Source of the DNA: Alisma plantago-aquatica
Taxonomy: Eukaryota; Streptophyta; Magnoliopsida; Alismatales; Alismataceae
Direction of reading: 5' to 3'
Length of the DNA stretch: 64,000 bases
NCBI GenBank assembly: GCA_963693085.1
Contig: OY856409.1
Coordinates: 1,166,821,249 to 1,166,885,248, forward strand
In this document: piece after piece, positions 1 to 11,239 of the stretch
Numbering within the stretch: position 1 is the first letter of the stretch
How the letters are laid out: each line of letters starts with the position of its first letter
The notes under the pieces: generated by a model
The model's input: only the letters and a program-made list of their open reading frames with translations
Told to the model about the DNA's origin: nothing
The model's database searches: none
Made by a program: the position numbers and the translations under genes

Positions 1-783
1 TCCAGCCTCTAATTAAAAATGAATCTTATGCAATCAATGGTTGCTTTTATCCTTAATCAATATTCATTATTTTGTTCTTTTGTATTCCTATATCTAGGAA
101 CAATTAATCATTGATTATTATCAATTTAGGATTGACATTTTTTAGTTACTGCATTGTAAGGACTTGTTGAACCACTTACATGATTATTGAGTCTCTTTTT
201 ATGTTTCAAATATCTAGATCCTTCACTGATAAATTTTTAGATTTGTATGAGAGGAGGGAAAATATTAACACAATAGAAAAAATATTGCATCTTTGGCAAC
301 ACTATATTCCAACCAATTTCTATGTTAATCAGAACAACATTTTTTACAAATCATGTCTCTTGGATCCAATGATTCTTGTTGGTAATTCATAATTACTCAG
401 TTAGTGAGGTCCAATTTCTAGTTATGCCCTTCTAAGGACATCATGTACATTAGGGTGATAAGGTCAAATTGTAGGTGTAAATTTGGGATCACATATAATA
501 TCATCTATATTGAAGTCGAGCCCGTCACTGACAAATTGAGACTCAAGTTGGGAAATTGGTGTAGTGTAATCCACTTCACTACTAGGCCCACTTTCTCTCA
601 CACTAATTGATGATTCTACATAGCATGTTTTCTTAGCTAGAAACTTGTCCATCATTGAGAGATTCATATTTAAATGAACAATAAAAATGTATATCAATAA
701 AAATAGAAAGCACTAAAAGTAGAAGTAACTAATAAAAGAATATGTATATGGAAATCTGTAAAAGTTTCATCTCTTAGAATCAT
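1..783. other. AT-rich stretch, no gene recognised
   Basis: Only short open frames occur here, the longest 77 codons on the minus strand at 464-697, with no recognisable motif. I see no RNA gene or clear repeat boundary. It leads directly into a decayed copia fragment, so it may be the rest of that element, but nothing proves this. Confidence 0.5.
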
Positions 784-1700
784 ATATATTGAACATTTTC
801 AGCACTTTGTCAATATATGTATTTTGATTTAGACCAAGAATCCCTATAGATCTATCTTCATAGATCTTGATTTCTATAGTATAGGATGTTTCTTCTCATA
901 CCTTGATGGATAGGGTGTTTTCCAACCATGTTATAACCAACTACAGAGTAGGGATGTCATTGTTCATCAATAGTATGCCATCTACATACAATATGAGGAA
1001 TACAATTATGCTACCACTAACCTTTTTATAAACATAAGGTTCATATTCATTTTGGATAAAACAAACTATTTGACTTTCTCATAAAACAAAGATTCTGACT
1101 CTGATACAATGTCTTCAATCTATAGATTGACCTTTACAACTTACAAACTTTCTGGCTTCATTTTGAGCAAAAACCTCTTAAGTTGTGTAGTGTACTCATC
1201 CTAAACTATATTCCTAATAAGGAAAATGGTTTTAAATTTCATCTTCTAGATTCATAGTCATAATAAGTTGCCATGGAAAATAAGGTCCTTATAGATTTAA
1301 CCATGGTAACTAGTTAAATTGTTTCATAATAGTCAATACCTTGAACTTGATTGAAACCTTCTGCAACCAATTGACCATTATAGGATTGTACATTACCATC
1401 CTTATCATTCATTTTTTGAAAACCCATATGTACCCTATGGGTTTTACCCCTTTAGGTGGATCCACTATAGTCCATACCTTGTTAGTATACACAAACTCCA
1501 TCTCAGATCCTCATGGATTCTAGCCTTTTTTCAGAATTTAACACCCCTGAATAACCTCATTGTAGGTTGTTGGTTCATCATCATCCATGACTAAGACACG
1601 TCTTGTTGAGTCATGAGAAATATAAACATCTTCGCCTCAAGAAGTGCCCTAGTAAACCTTCAAGTATTTTGTCTTATAGGAGGAAGCTGAGATTCCACAA
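784..1700 (-). pseudogene. Ty1/copia reverse-transcriptase relic
   Basis: Read on the minus strand, this follows the same order of words as the better preserved copia polymerase at 13.8-14.6 kb, so both belong to one family. The catalytic YVDD box is seen as Y-V-D-G near 985-1000, followed by conserved I-L-L. Many stops and frame changes break the frame, and no LTR borders are visible. The piece lies in the same orientation as the large copia element further right. It would once have made the RNA-dependent DNA polymerase of a copia retrotransposon; now it is a fossil. Confidence 0.7.
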
Positions 1701-1737
1701 CATTTTGTGATTCCTCTTATTCCACATTGACAATATT

Positions 1738-2524
1738 AAAAGGGAATGATTAGACTATTGATATCACTAAGATGCACCCCTTTTTTAGGAGCTCATCAGT
1801 AAGACTACAGTCAAGCCTGCTCGGCCCAGAGTAGTACTATGACAAATGACCTATTAGAAGTTGATCCAAGGTTGTGCATGATTAAGGACAAAGTGTGCAA
1901 CTGAGGTTAGTGGTGGTCTTTGGGGTCAATCGTCATTCCCAAAACTCAACTTGAGCCATGAGTAGTGGGCCCGTGTATTATAAATGGCATCAGATCCAAT
2001 TCACCCTCAGTAGGTGTTGCCGACATAGACATGTGGCACACTAGGCTTCAATCATGCAGTCCAGGAATGTTGGAAAGGACTATTTCCTAAGGCAAAATGG
2101 AACCGCCCTTGCACTGGTAACCATGAATGGGGCTAGGTATACATGGGCCATTTTGGGTCTAGACTAAAATGTGAAAGATTATGAGCCCGTATAGGTTAGC
2201 CTTGATGAGGACGTCATGTGTTTAGGTGGAAAAGTTTTAACATCTTATGATTTGAGGTCTCAGTTAAAATAATCTTGAAAGGAATGATTGGACTATACAT
2301 ATGACTAAGGTGCACCTCCTTTTCAAGGAGTTCATCACTCATAACTATGTAGTTAAATGTACTTGGCCTAGAGTGGTAATACGATGAGTGACATCTTAGG
2401 AAGTTAATCTCGTGTTGTGTGTGAGTGAGGACAAGGCATGTAGCTGAGGCTAGTGGTGGCCTATATGAGCAATCGTCATTCCCAAAACTTTACTAGAGCC
2501 TTGGGAAGTGGGCTCAGGTGTTAC
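1738..2524 (+). mobile_element. TRIM-like miniature LTR retrotransposon
   Basis: Two diverged direct repeats (about 1738-1982 and 2236-2524) flank an internal part of only about 250 bp. Just inside the left repeat, 1985-1996 reads TGGCATCAGATC, two bases away from the usual initiator-Met primer site TGGTATCAGAGC. Just before the right repeat lies a weak purine tract (2225-2234). The right repeat ends in TGTTACA. The left repeat lacks about its first 55 bases. No coding capacity is visible, as expected for a TRIM, which moves only with enzymes supplied by other elements. Its age shows in the many differences between the two repeats. Confidence 0.65.
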
Positions 2525-2684
2525 AAAATCATTCATCTAAAAACACTAAATTCATAGACTTAGGGGTCATAGCTTTACTATGTACAATTCTTTAAACCCT
2601 CTTCAAAAGACGTACGACCTCTGGTGGTAAGAAACCAAAAGTATCAAACTTGAAAGGTAAAAAAATATCCATTGTTGATACACA

Positions 2685-3660
2685 CTTTCTCATGTCTTAC
2701 CAGGTTGGCAGAGACAATTTTGAGAGCAACCTATCTTACACTAAAGAACCCACCCCTCAATCCCAAAAGTAGAAAAATTCCTGTCAGATCCACACATGCA
2801 TGCTTCCCTCCAACCCATCTAAAATTTCAAGATATCAGTCAGTCTAAGTGTCTAATGCCCCTCACATGGATCCACCAAAATGTCTCTATGTGCCTCTTTC
2901 TTTGAAGAAATTCTGGCCTACCCGAATACGTCATAGAGAACATCCCTAACTAGATGATGCATGTACTTGAAACCAAGCAGCTTTATGCAATGATCAACAT
3001 TCTTGCCAAAAGTATCCAAAGCACGCCTTATGACAAGCTAGACATACTTCATCAATTGGGAACAAGGGAATTATAAGACGGTACCCATAAAGACATATGT
3101 AGGCATGCCCCATTAATATAAATAGTAAGAACAAAATCATGAGCATGATTGATTTACAAACATCAAAAAACTACTTTTTGTCTAACACTCATGTCAAAGT
3201 TGGATTCCTTGTCCTCAATAATGTTGCTTAAAAGGACACTCACCAACATTTACTAAGGTTGGAAGATGAAATCATGACACAAAGATAATCCAAAACATTG
3301 TTAGACATACTTCATCAGAGTCCACACCACTACTTGGCAAGATATGATCCGGAGGCACCCAAGATTGGACAACCGAGGCTACAAAGGTACAAGAGGAAGC
3401 TTCAGCTGCCAAGTAAAACCCCAAACCACCAAGTCGAATGCAAGGGAAGACAAACGCCATTGAAGGCCACTAACGAAAGGACATACACAAACCACAATAT
3501 TCTCAATAGCTCAAATAATATTATTGTCTACTCCACATGAACAAGTTGGCATATCCTTAGACCTAATATAATTTAGTGATACCCATACAAGAACGAAGCA
3601 AAAAATCTTACTCTGTAGATGACGTTATTGTTGAAGTAGATGCATGTAGACATTTCTTTC
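2685..3660 (-). pseudogene. decayed reverse-transcriptase-related plant repeat protein
   Basis: Minus-strand reading in shifting frames gives, in order: a segment around GGLGFYLAAEASS and QSWVPPDHIL (3272-3460); a Cys-X2-Cys stretch with FGY (about 3010-3050); a HHLVRDVLYDVF segment (about 2920-2960); and WVGGKHACVDLTG followed by a hydrophobic run (about 2740-2800). From memory this order matches the C-terminal part of a widespread, poorly characterised plant protein family usually found beside reverse-transcriptase domains in repeats. At least two frameshifts and several stops break it, and the N-terminal polymerase part is absent. I do not assign a function; its host element could not be delimited. 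Confidence 0.55.
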
Positions 3661-4970
3661 TCTCATGTTGTGCCGTGCTTAAGTGTGCGCATAAATGCAC
3701 GCAGAAATATAACACGCCGTGTACAAAAAGCATTTTCGTTATCTATTAGTGGCAAATGAACAGCACGGAATGCCTCCTGTTGTAGACACGTTGCGGCATG
3801 TCCTCCTAAATGGTTGTTGCCCCCATTGAGTCTCTTAATTTTCTTTAGCCAATGTTAAGGAATCTAGTTTTCGCGGAGCACCTTTTTCCGAAACAATAAT
3901 CTCATAATTTAAACAAACCAAAAGGCATTGGTCTCCTACAGTCTTCTTCCATAATCTGGACGTGCGCTTGATTAGTGACTCATAAAGTGTCCTTCAATCA
4001 ATCAAACGCTGTGCTTATAAAGGTTTGGATGCAGAATTAATGAAGAAAAGCAAGAAAAAGAAGGATTCCTAAGTGGCAGTACTGATTCTTTTCCCTGTCT
4101 GTAAACTAGCTTTGCGTATCAGGCATCTGATGCATGGAATCCCCTGGTTAGACACTTGGGCAGAAGATTCAGTTAGTAACACATAATTATCCATAATGTG
4201 ATCCACTGAACCCATGTCTATACCTATAGGATCAATTAAGAAACGACAAAACGTCGGTAAAGTATCTGTCGTTCGACATTCCACTGGGAGTTGGGTGGCT
4301 TCTGCTTCACATGGCATTTGCACCCACCTTTCTTGGAGTGGAAAGGCGCACCGCATGATGCAATGGCGCATTGCATTATGGTGGATGACCAACGGATAGG
4401 GCGTATTCAGGGGCGGAGTTACATAGGCAAATATTCTACATGTATGTAGATTTCCAGTGTAAAAATGAAGAATTTGTTAGCTGGATTGGTATTAAACCTT
4501 GATTCTTTATTAATTGCTTCGAATTCGAGTCCTACTTTAAACATATATATATTTTTACGAATTTGTTTAACTCAGCCCCCCTATTCAACTCATAGTGAGT
4601 TTATGTGGCCCAGCTCTTCTATTGCGATTTTCTAACTCTGCCAATAGGCGCATGCATAGTAAGACGAATACGGGACAGCAGATTTTAAATGTTGGAGACA
4701 AGCACAGGCGAATAACATATATAATAATTAAGGCGAATAATATGGTTTTCTCCACATAAAACCTTCCAAACACTTTCTCTCCATAACCTTAGCAAACGGT
4801 TTTACATGCAGGGACTCGCAACTGATAGAAAGGTTAATCGGAGAAAGGCTCAGGAAGCAAAAACTAACAATGATTAGGAGCCAATTATCTTAATAAGCGC
4901 TTCATCTAATCTACTTAGCAGGTACAGGTGAACTAATTAAATAAGCTGGGCATGCTGGTGTACGATCGAA
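3661..4970. other. intergenic DNA downstream of the transporter gene
   Basis: No gene is recognised. A 107-codon minus-strand frame at 4069-4392 has no familiar motif and no supporting splice or repeat context, so I leave it uncalled. The right part should contain the 3' untranslated region and polyadenylation site of the minus-strand gene that ends at 4971, but no strong poly(A) signal stands out. Confidence 0.45.
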
Positions 4971-6554
4971 TCATGGTCTGTGCACTGCTCCTTCGTCTCC
5001 GCCCTCATGGTAGGGTGAGTCATCACCATCAATGGCATCCCGTTTCATCTGGACTGCAACTACGACGTCGTCGATGGGCGCGACGACGATGTTCTTGTTC
5101 TGTGCCCTGGCCTTCTCTATCTCGACTTCATCTAGCTCAATGACCTCTACAAGCTGGGCGCCGCCGTGCAGCTGGTCCACCCTGACGGCCTTCACGGTCA
5201 GAGGGATCTCCTCCTTGGTTTCTTGGTTCTCCTTGTGCTTCCCCCACAGAACCGAGTACAGGCCAGCGACGATGAGGATGGCACCCAGGATTCTGCATTG
5301 AGTAAAGTGATACCACGATTATTAAGTGAGAATATCATGTGAATAACGTGAATATGATGGATTTTAGTAGTACACACCCTCCAAGGAAGATCTTCTCAGC
5401 GAGGATGAAAGCTCCCATGACGGCCACTACGATCATCATGAGGGGACTGAAGGCCGAGGCGAAGACTGGCCCTTTCTTCTGGATCACAAGACCTTGGACG
5501 TAGTAGGCGATACTGGAAGTCACAATACCCTGCATGCAGCGTTGGTTGTTAATTAGAGCAAGTACTTGTCACCGTCAATTTGCAAATTTAGATATATACA
5601 CTCACCGCATATGCGGCAGCAAGGAGGTTGATATCCCAGCCAATGTTCCACACAGACATGTCCTTGTGCTCCATGACGAAGGTGACGACGACGGCCTGAA
5701 GCGTTCCCATGAAGCAGATGAGGGTTGTCAGGGACAGCTGAGCCGAGTACTGCTTCAGTGTATAGGCCTGCAGTAGCAGAGAAAACAGAGATGATGAGAA
5801 TACGTGGTACGTGTGTATTGGTACTGTCTCCTGCCATGCCCAAATGCTGTCCATAATCATGCGAATTTCGCCATGTAACTACCTGAATGATGAACAGAGA
5901 CGCCCACGCCCACGTCGCAAGGATGAGCAAGATGCATCCTTTGAACCAGTTCTTCGCCTCAACCGCCGCGGCCGCAGCTGTTGCGGGAGCATCATGAGGC
6001 TGCACGGCTCCCGACGACAACATCTCAACCACGGGACCCTTATACAGCGTCATAAGCATAGCCCCAGCCACAGTAACAACCGTCCCAATGACCTTGGCCT
6101 GGCACCTCACTTTCCTAATATGCACCTTCTCCATCCTACACATGACGGCCATGACAAACGTCATGGCCGGCAACATGTTGCTCATGGCGCACGAGAAGGT
6201 CGGGGACGTGTACTTGAGCCCGGCGTAATAGAAGTTCTGGTCGATGACTGGACCCAGAAGCCCCAACACGAAGATCTGGGCGAACACGGAGAGGGTCATC
6301 CGTGGCCTGACCTTGCGTTCAAGGATGAGTGCGAAGGGAGCGATGGAGATGGTGGCGAAGGCGTGGCGGTAGACAACGAGGACGTAGTGGCTCATCCCGC
6401 GGTTCAGGGAGACTTTGGTGATGATGTTCATGCCGGCGTACCCGAACTGGAGCGAGATCATGGCGATGTATGGCTTCCATTTCTGGAACAGGTCGTTGCA
6501 GGTGGTGCGGCGGCGGGTGGAAGTTGTGGTAGGAGACGGCGGCAAAGATGCCAT
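4971..6554 (-). CDS. WAT1-related (UMAMIT/EamA) transporter, four exons
   Basis: Plant drug/metabolite-transporter family (EamA) membrane protein, most like the Arabidopsis At5g07050 type; relatives move amino acids or auxin-related compounds across the plasma membrane or tonoplast, but the substrate here is unknown. Exons on the minus strand are 6554-5883, 5767-5606, 5529-5378 and 5292-4971. All three introns are short (76-115 bp) with GT-AG ends, and the joined frame has 435 codons plus stop TGA. Visible family words: QFGYAGMNIITKVSLNRGMS (about residue 36), VVYRHAF, GPVIDQNFYYAGLKYTSPTF, NMLPAMTF, then SSIAYYVQGLVIQKKGPVFA in exon 3 and G-G-I-L-G-A across the last junction. About ten membrane spans fit the two EamA halves. 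A hydrophilic, acidic tail of about 85 residues ends the protein. Exon 1 is GC-rich and holds over half the protein. No break is seen; it looks functional. Confidence 0.93.
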
Positions 6555-6728
6555 GTTAGTTTGTTTGTTTCAGCGGGATAGGTTCCAGTTATAAAAGGGA
6601 GAAGCGGGGTTCTGCGAGTTGGTATAGGTAGCTGCAGTGGAAGATATATAGGAACTGAAGAAGAGAAGATACACTCAAGAACTCTGAGCTGGATCTCTTC
6701 CTACGGATACAAGAGGCACCAAGACGCC

Positions 6729-6736
6729 CTTTTATA
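6729..6736 (-). promoter_or_regulatory. TATA box of the transporter gene
   Basis: On the minus strand the sequence reads CTATAAAAGGGC, a strong plant TATA box, 175 bases upstream of the ATG at 6554. Transcription would start near 6700, giving an unspliced leader of about 150 bases. A second, weaker TTATAA lies near 6590 but is too close to the ATG to be the better choice. The next upstream sequence, from about 6880, is already the repeated unit described separately, so the unique promoter is short. Confidence 0.6.
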
Positions 6737-6879
6737 GGCTCCCAAGAGAAAAGCACAGAGCGCATCTGTTACTACCCAGCCATTCGATTCGAGTGACCTC
6801 ACCCAAAGTGAACCCCACTAATCACCAATGACTGTGCAGCATACAAGCGTGTGAAAGAAGGCAAGGCTGACCCTGCAGG

Positions 6880-7779
6880 TCTGGGTCGGCAATGGAGGGG
6901 GATTGGGATCTCAACTCATTGTAATTTCACAAGTGAATATTCTGCCCAAGGAAGAGCCATCGGCCACGCGATTGCTAGGGTTAGGGTACCAAAGGAAGGG
7001 CATCCTGGTCACTTGGATTCGACGTGGAAGGTGGAACAGTACTGCAACTTGGAGCCTGGCTTGTTGAGCGTCCGATTCAGTGGGGGTGTTGAGGGAATGG
7101 AACTTTTGCTGGTGTCCTGGTAGTGGGGTGTGAGGGAATTAGATAAGGGAAAGCAATGGGCCTGCTTCGCTGTGGTGCTTGCTGATGCTGCGTGGTCTTC
7201 TGGAGATGAGCACGGAATGGAATTAACAGCTTATGAGGTTTTCCTGTCTATTTGACAACAAGCTGAGCAAATCTCCCGCTGCGATCATCACTAGAGTATA
7301 CGATAACGGGTGTTTTGCGTATATATCATTCGTGCGTGCTCTTTATTCTCTTCTCCCCTTGATAGGGATCGTGTTGGAATTTAAGGGCAAAACTATTTTA
7401 ATTCAATGCTAAGAACAAGAAAGTTGAGAAGAGCATACCCAACCAAGTAGGAGAACTCGAAAATTTCAAGTGGAAATCATTCGAATCTTATGAAACAGAA
7501 TATATTTGAGGCAAAGCAACATAAAATGTGTCATGTTCATCTAGATTATGTCGCCTACAAAGTTCAACCTATATGTGGTCATGTTCACATCTAACACTGA
7601 GTGGGTTACTCTAGCATCATCCGGTGTATACCATGGAAGTGGTATGTGCGGTTAACGAGGCAGTGCCCCTACGAATGCTAATCATTCAGATGCAAATGAC
7701 TACGTTTTTGCTGGAATTGTCACTTTGGTTTGTGATCACGGTTTTACATTTTTAATACACGTGCATTTGTACTCAACCT
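6880..7779. repeat. tandem unit, copy 1, left part
   Basis: This part matches two separated stretches elsewhere: 7000-7240 resembles 11,240-11,477, and 7240-7779 resembles 54,220-54,790. Shared words include TATTTGACAA, TATAACGGGTGT with one change, GAGGCAAAGCAACATA and AATGCTAATCA. It holds the uninterrupted version of the site where the 42.7-kb nest inserted in copy 2 (near 7,225-7,245). No coding sequence is recognised. A 90-codon plus-strand frame at 6851-7123 has no known motif and no support from the second copy. Confidence 0.7.
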
Positions 7780-7858
7780 TGTTGGGATGTTGTACCGACA
7801 CGGTCCCGGATATGAGGAGAACTTATTACGGAAGCATTACCACCATGGTATGAAATTT

Positions 7859-8588
7859 TTAAAAATACTGAAATGCATGATCCTTGGTCTTCAGCAAGTA
7901 GGCCCACGCCTTCCTAGATGCATCATCAATGAACGAGACAAAATACCTATTGTCACCCAGGGAATCCACCTCAAATGGACTGCATACATTCGAATGAACC
8001 AATTGCAGAAGTTGTGACTTCACCTTTGATCTTGTCTTGAAAGAAACACGTCGATGATTTCTTATCTGACATGCATCACATGAACTGAGACCAGTCCACA
8101 AAGAATCAATCTCTGCTTTGATAAAAGCTTCAAGCCTTTCTCGCTCATGTGTCCTAGTCGTTTGTGCTATAGATCTGTCTGATGAACCTCAACTGCATAT
8201 ATATGGCTTCCTTTAAACACTTTAAGTTCGGTCTTGTACAATGTACAACACAATTTGTCTCGTACCATAACCAAAGCTCCCTTGGTGATCTTGCATTTAC
8301 CACCACCAAAATCCGGATGACAACCTTCTCTATCAAAGAATGAACTAGATATCAAACTCAGCCGCAAATTTGGAGCTTGACAAACATCCTTCAGTGTGAG
8401 CATGCAACCGACACTTGTTTGTACACAAATGTCTTCAATCTCGATAATTCTGGAGAAGTTGGATTTTCCATGTTCACCCTCTCAAAATCTCCCCTCCTGT
8501 ATGAAGTGAAGAATTTCTTACTCGGTGAAGCATGATAAGAAGCTACAGTATCCACCACCCACTCAGAATCATCATCCTCAGCATGCAA
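7859..8588 (-). pseudogene. copia protease and integrase N-terminal remains
   Basis: At 8391-8588 the frame gives W-V-V-D-T-V-A-S-Y-H-A, the place of the aspartic-protease DTGAS-type box of copia elements (G replaced by V), followed by a GDF motif. At 8154-8403 comes the GAG-pre-integrase region, and at 7859-8101 CDACQIRNHRR, the Cys-X2-Cys of the integrase zinc finger, then HSNVCSPFEVDSLGDNRYFV leading into the catalytic core. The pieces are in different frames with stops between them. The integrase core stops short, so no activity is possible. Confidence 0.75.
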
Positions 8589-8650
8589 ACACTACTCTTA
8601 GACTGTTAAGACCACATCGTCGTCATCGTCCCTATCATTTGAGATTGCCA

Positions 8651-9465
8651 CTACAGTATTCTTGTCATCATCTTACTTGTCTTTGACTTTAGACCCATGT
8701 TTCCTTTTCCAAACCTTGCATCGCTTTTGAAATGACCTGGCTTGCCGCAATGGAAGCACCCTCTACTACTCTTTGACTTGGATCTACCATGAGATTTTTC
8801 GTGGTTTTGGGACTCACCGCGGCTCTTAGATCTGCCACAGTCTCTCTCTCTATCAACGCCTCTACTCTCTGTGATGTGCACCTCTGATCCGCTATCTCCT
8901 GAGGTTTGTTGCCGAGTCTCTTCATTCAGTAGACTGCTCTTTACCTGGTCAAGTGACAACTTGTCTTCCTGTATAGAATTGTTGATTGTCACTACGAGCG
9001 TCTCCCAACTGTCAGGTAATGATCCCAGAAGAAGTAGAGCTTGGAGTTCATCATCAAGAACTATATTCATGGACCCCAGTTGATTTATAAGGCTTTAGAA
9101 TTCATTCATATGCTCGAAAATGCTTCTACTATCTCAGTACTTGAGGTTCACCAACTTTCTAATCAAGAAAGCTTTGTTTGTGGCAGTCTTCCGCTCATAT
9201 AACTTCTTGAGCTTCTCCCACAGATCTTTGGCATTGGTCTCTTCTGAGATGTGATGGAACATAGAAATGTCGAGCCACTTTTGAACTGTTCCAACAATCT
9301 TCCTATTTAATTTCGTCCAGTCTACATAGGCATACTCTCTAGATTTTTCCCCTCTATCAGATTGTATATATCTTTACAATAGAGAATATCCTCCATCTTA
9401 GGTTTTCAAATCTACTAATTTGTGCTTGTCAACTTTATCATCATCGCATCTTCATCCTTCCCCAT
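8651..9465 (-). pseudogene. copia gag polyprotein remains
   Basis: The ATG at 9465 follows the primer site by about 20 bases. Early codons contain several stops (near 9415, 9405 and 9320). A long open part at 8651-9070 includes LLGSLPDSWETLV, a conserved gag word of Tork/Tnt1-type elements, then a basic linker and a CCHC zinc knuckle CFHCGKPGHFKSDA. The fourth ligand, Cys, is replaced by Ala, so the knuckle that binds RNA is broken. Gag would form the retrotransposon's virus-like particle. Confidence 0.8.
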
Positions 9466-9483
9466 CTGGATCAGTATATGTAG

Positions 9484-9500
9484 CCTGTGCTCGAATACCA
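9484..9500 (-). other. primer-binding site, initiator tRNA-Met (mutated)
   Basis: The minus strand reads TGGTATTCGAGCACAGG beside the LTR, one base off TGGTATC and one off AGAGC. This site would pair with the 3' end of initiator tRNA-Met to start reverse transcription. Confidence 0.75.
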
Positions 9501-9502
9501 CT

Positions 9503-10041
9503 TATTGGGGATGTTGTACCGACACGTTCTCATTGCAGAAGTGTTATCGACAATCGTATAAACCCAAAGAAGAAACACCAGATATAACATGAAAAACTCT
9601 TCACAAGACAAGGAGAGAAAAATCACGGGGCGATACCGATCAACAAGCACTATGTAATTAAGATTACAACTCACATTGTCTGGATTTAATTACCCTTAAA
9701 TCCAAGTAGCCCTCCCCATACAAGAACAAAGATGAAGAAGAAGAGAATCACACCCAGTGTGTATAAAACCTCCCTCTTTACTTGATCTCCTCACTATACC
9801 ATTTTTGTTGCTAGGGACTGCTTGATGTCGTTGTTACTGCTGATTGGGTCGGACTGTTGCCGCTATGGCCACATTGTGTCTGTAACTTCCAACCTCTACT
9901 TTGCTTCAAGGCAAATTCACTGGCCCTCTCTTATCAACTAAGAGAGCTGCTTTGTCAGTACACCCAATGTGTAACCGACTATCAGCCGCTACTTCACTTC
10001 AAGGCAAAGTCACTGACCCTCTCTTGGTGCCCACCGTGCCT
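9503..10041 (-). repeat. 5' LTR of the small copia element
   Basis: It begins at 9503 with a changed TGTTGGGG (TATTGGGG) followed by ATGTTGTACCGACACG, the same words as at 7780. The outer end at 10,041 is degenerate. Length is about 539 bp, usual for this copia group. The opposite LTR at 7780 keeps only about 60 bases before it runs into integrase sequence. Confidence 0.6.
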
Positions 10042-11239
10042 AACCTTGCAGGTGAATAATGTGTCTAAGAGTTTATGCACCTCATCTATATGACATGATG
10101 CACATAGAGAAGTCTTGTGGTTATATTTTTGAAGAGTTGTGTGTCTCCTACAGTAGTCAAAACTCTCTAACCCATGGAAAAAATTGTATGTAGATGATGG
10201 TGGATGTGCTTCATGCTGCATTTGTGACTGGATAGCTTAGGAATAAACTTTGTCCCTTTGCAAACCATATCAATGCACTTGGTAGCTCCACCACGTCTAA
10301 TGAGTTCTCTAGATTCATCTTCATCTGTAAAATAATTTCTAGAATTTTGTAGTAAGTAGATATAATTTAAATTGCACCAAAACTTATTTTTATTGGGTTT
10401 AGTTTCTCCCAACATACTCCTTCACTTATGGATTAATCTATTTTTATATATACAATATGTAACAAACAAGACTTTCAATGTTGGTTCTTGTGCCTCATGA
10501 TTAAAGTCATCAACCCTTGCTTCATCAATAAGAGATAGAGAGATCCATTATCAATGTAAGTTCTTTTATTTTCTTTCTATGAAACTGTCTTAAATGAGAA
10601 ATTGACTGGTTGGTTTCCATAGAACCCATAAAGGTCTCTATTTATATGCCTCAACTGTTGGTGAATCTGGGAATCACAAATCCAAGTTAAGATCGTAAAA
10701 ATCCTCCAAAAAGGAAATTCCATATTGTAATAATAAATAACTCCAATTTTCTTATGTTATACATAGAAAAATGGATAGTAATATCTCAGTTCAAGTGTCA
10801 AGGTATCATGGTGATGTACCCCTACACTGACAGGTTACCACTCTAACTATGATGAAGATGTCCCTCAAGTTGTAACATGAGTATTTATTGGTATCCCATA
10901 TTGTGTATGATAGATTTGGACATGTTTCTATCCTCTTAAACCATGTCAATGTCTATCATTTCCATCAATATTCCTATCATAGCTTCATCTTTGCTTTACC
11001 ATTTCCAAAACAGCATAGATATAGAATACTAGTATCAACACTTATCTATCTATTGAATGCATGGAATTCCTCTTACAATCAAACCATCTAACCTAGATAT
11101 TGAAGTCTTTAATACATGGATTGGTGATGGTGGGGTAAGGTCACTAATATGGCAAGGTAGTAATTGATGTGGATGATGCACTCTATTCTTTCTCTTGTGA
11201 ATCTATAAGGGAATCATATAACTTGATAGGTTAGAGGGG
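10042..11239. repeat. tandem unit, copy 1, right part
   Basis: The sequence at 10,050-10,560 resembles 54,800-55,370. Shared words include GATGGTGGATGTG, AAAGTCAT and AGAGATA. From about 10,560 it resembles 63,799-64,000 (CTATGAAA, TTAAATGAG, TTGGT, TAGAA). The unbroken passage around 10,540-10,555 is the empty version of the site that received the solo LTR in copy 2. From about 10,750 to 11,240 nothing is recognised beyond AT-rich DNA. Confidence 0.6.

Larger units (their letters stand above)
7780..10041 (-). mobile_element. degraded Tork/Tnt1-like copia element
   Basis: Minus-strand order from right to left: LTR (9503-10041), primer site (9484-9500), gag start (ATG at 9465), gag zinc knuckle, protease-like piece, and the N-terminal part of integrase, then only about 60 bases of the other LTR at 7780. 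Reverse transcriptase and RNase H are gone. AACCT occurs just outside both ends (7775-7779 and 10042-10046), a plausible 5-bp target duplication. It interrupts the tandem unit copy 1, whose sequence resumes after 10,041. Confidence 0.75.

Noticed and set aside
4069..4392. 107-codon minus-strand frame near the transporter gene
   Set aside because: No recognisable motif, no promoter or splice support, length possible by chance.
5811..6581. 256-codon plus-strand frame
   Set aside because: It lies wholly opposite exon 1 of the transporter gene, has no motif, and is a by-product of GC-rich coding sequence.
6851..7123. 90-codon plus-strand frame upstream of the transporter
   Set aside because: The matching sequence in the second tandem copy (11.1-11.4 kb) does not keep this frame open.
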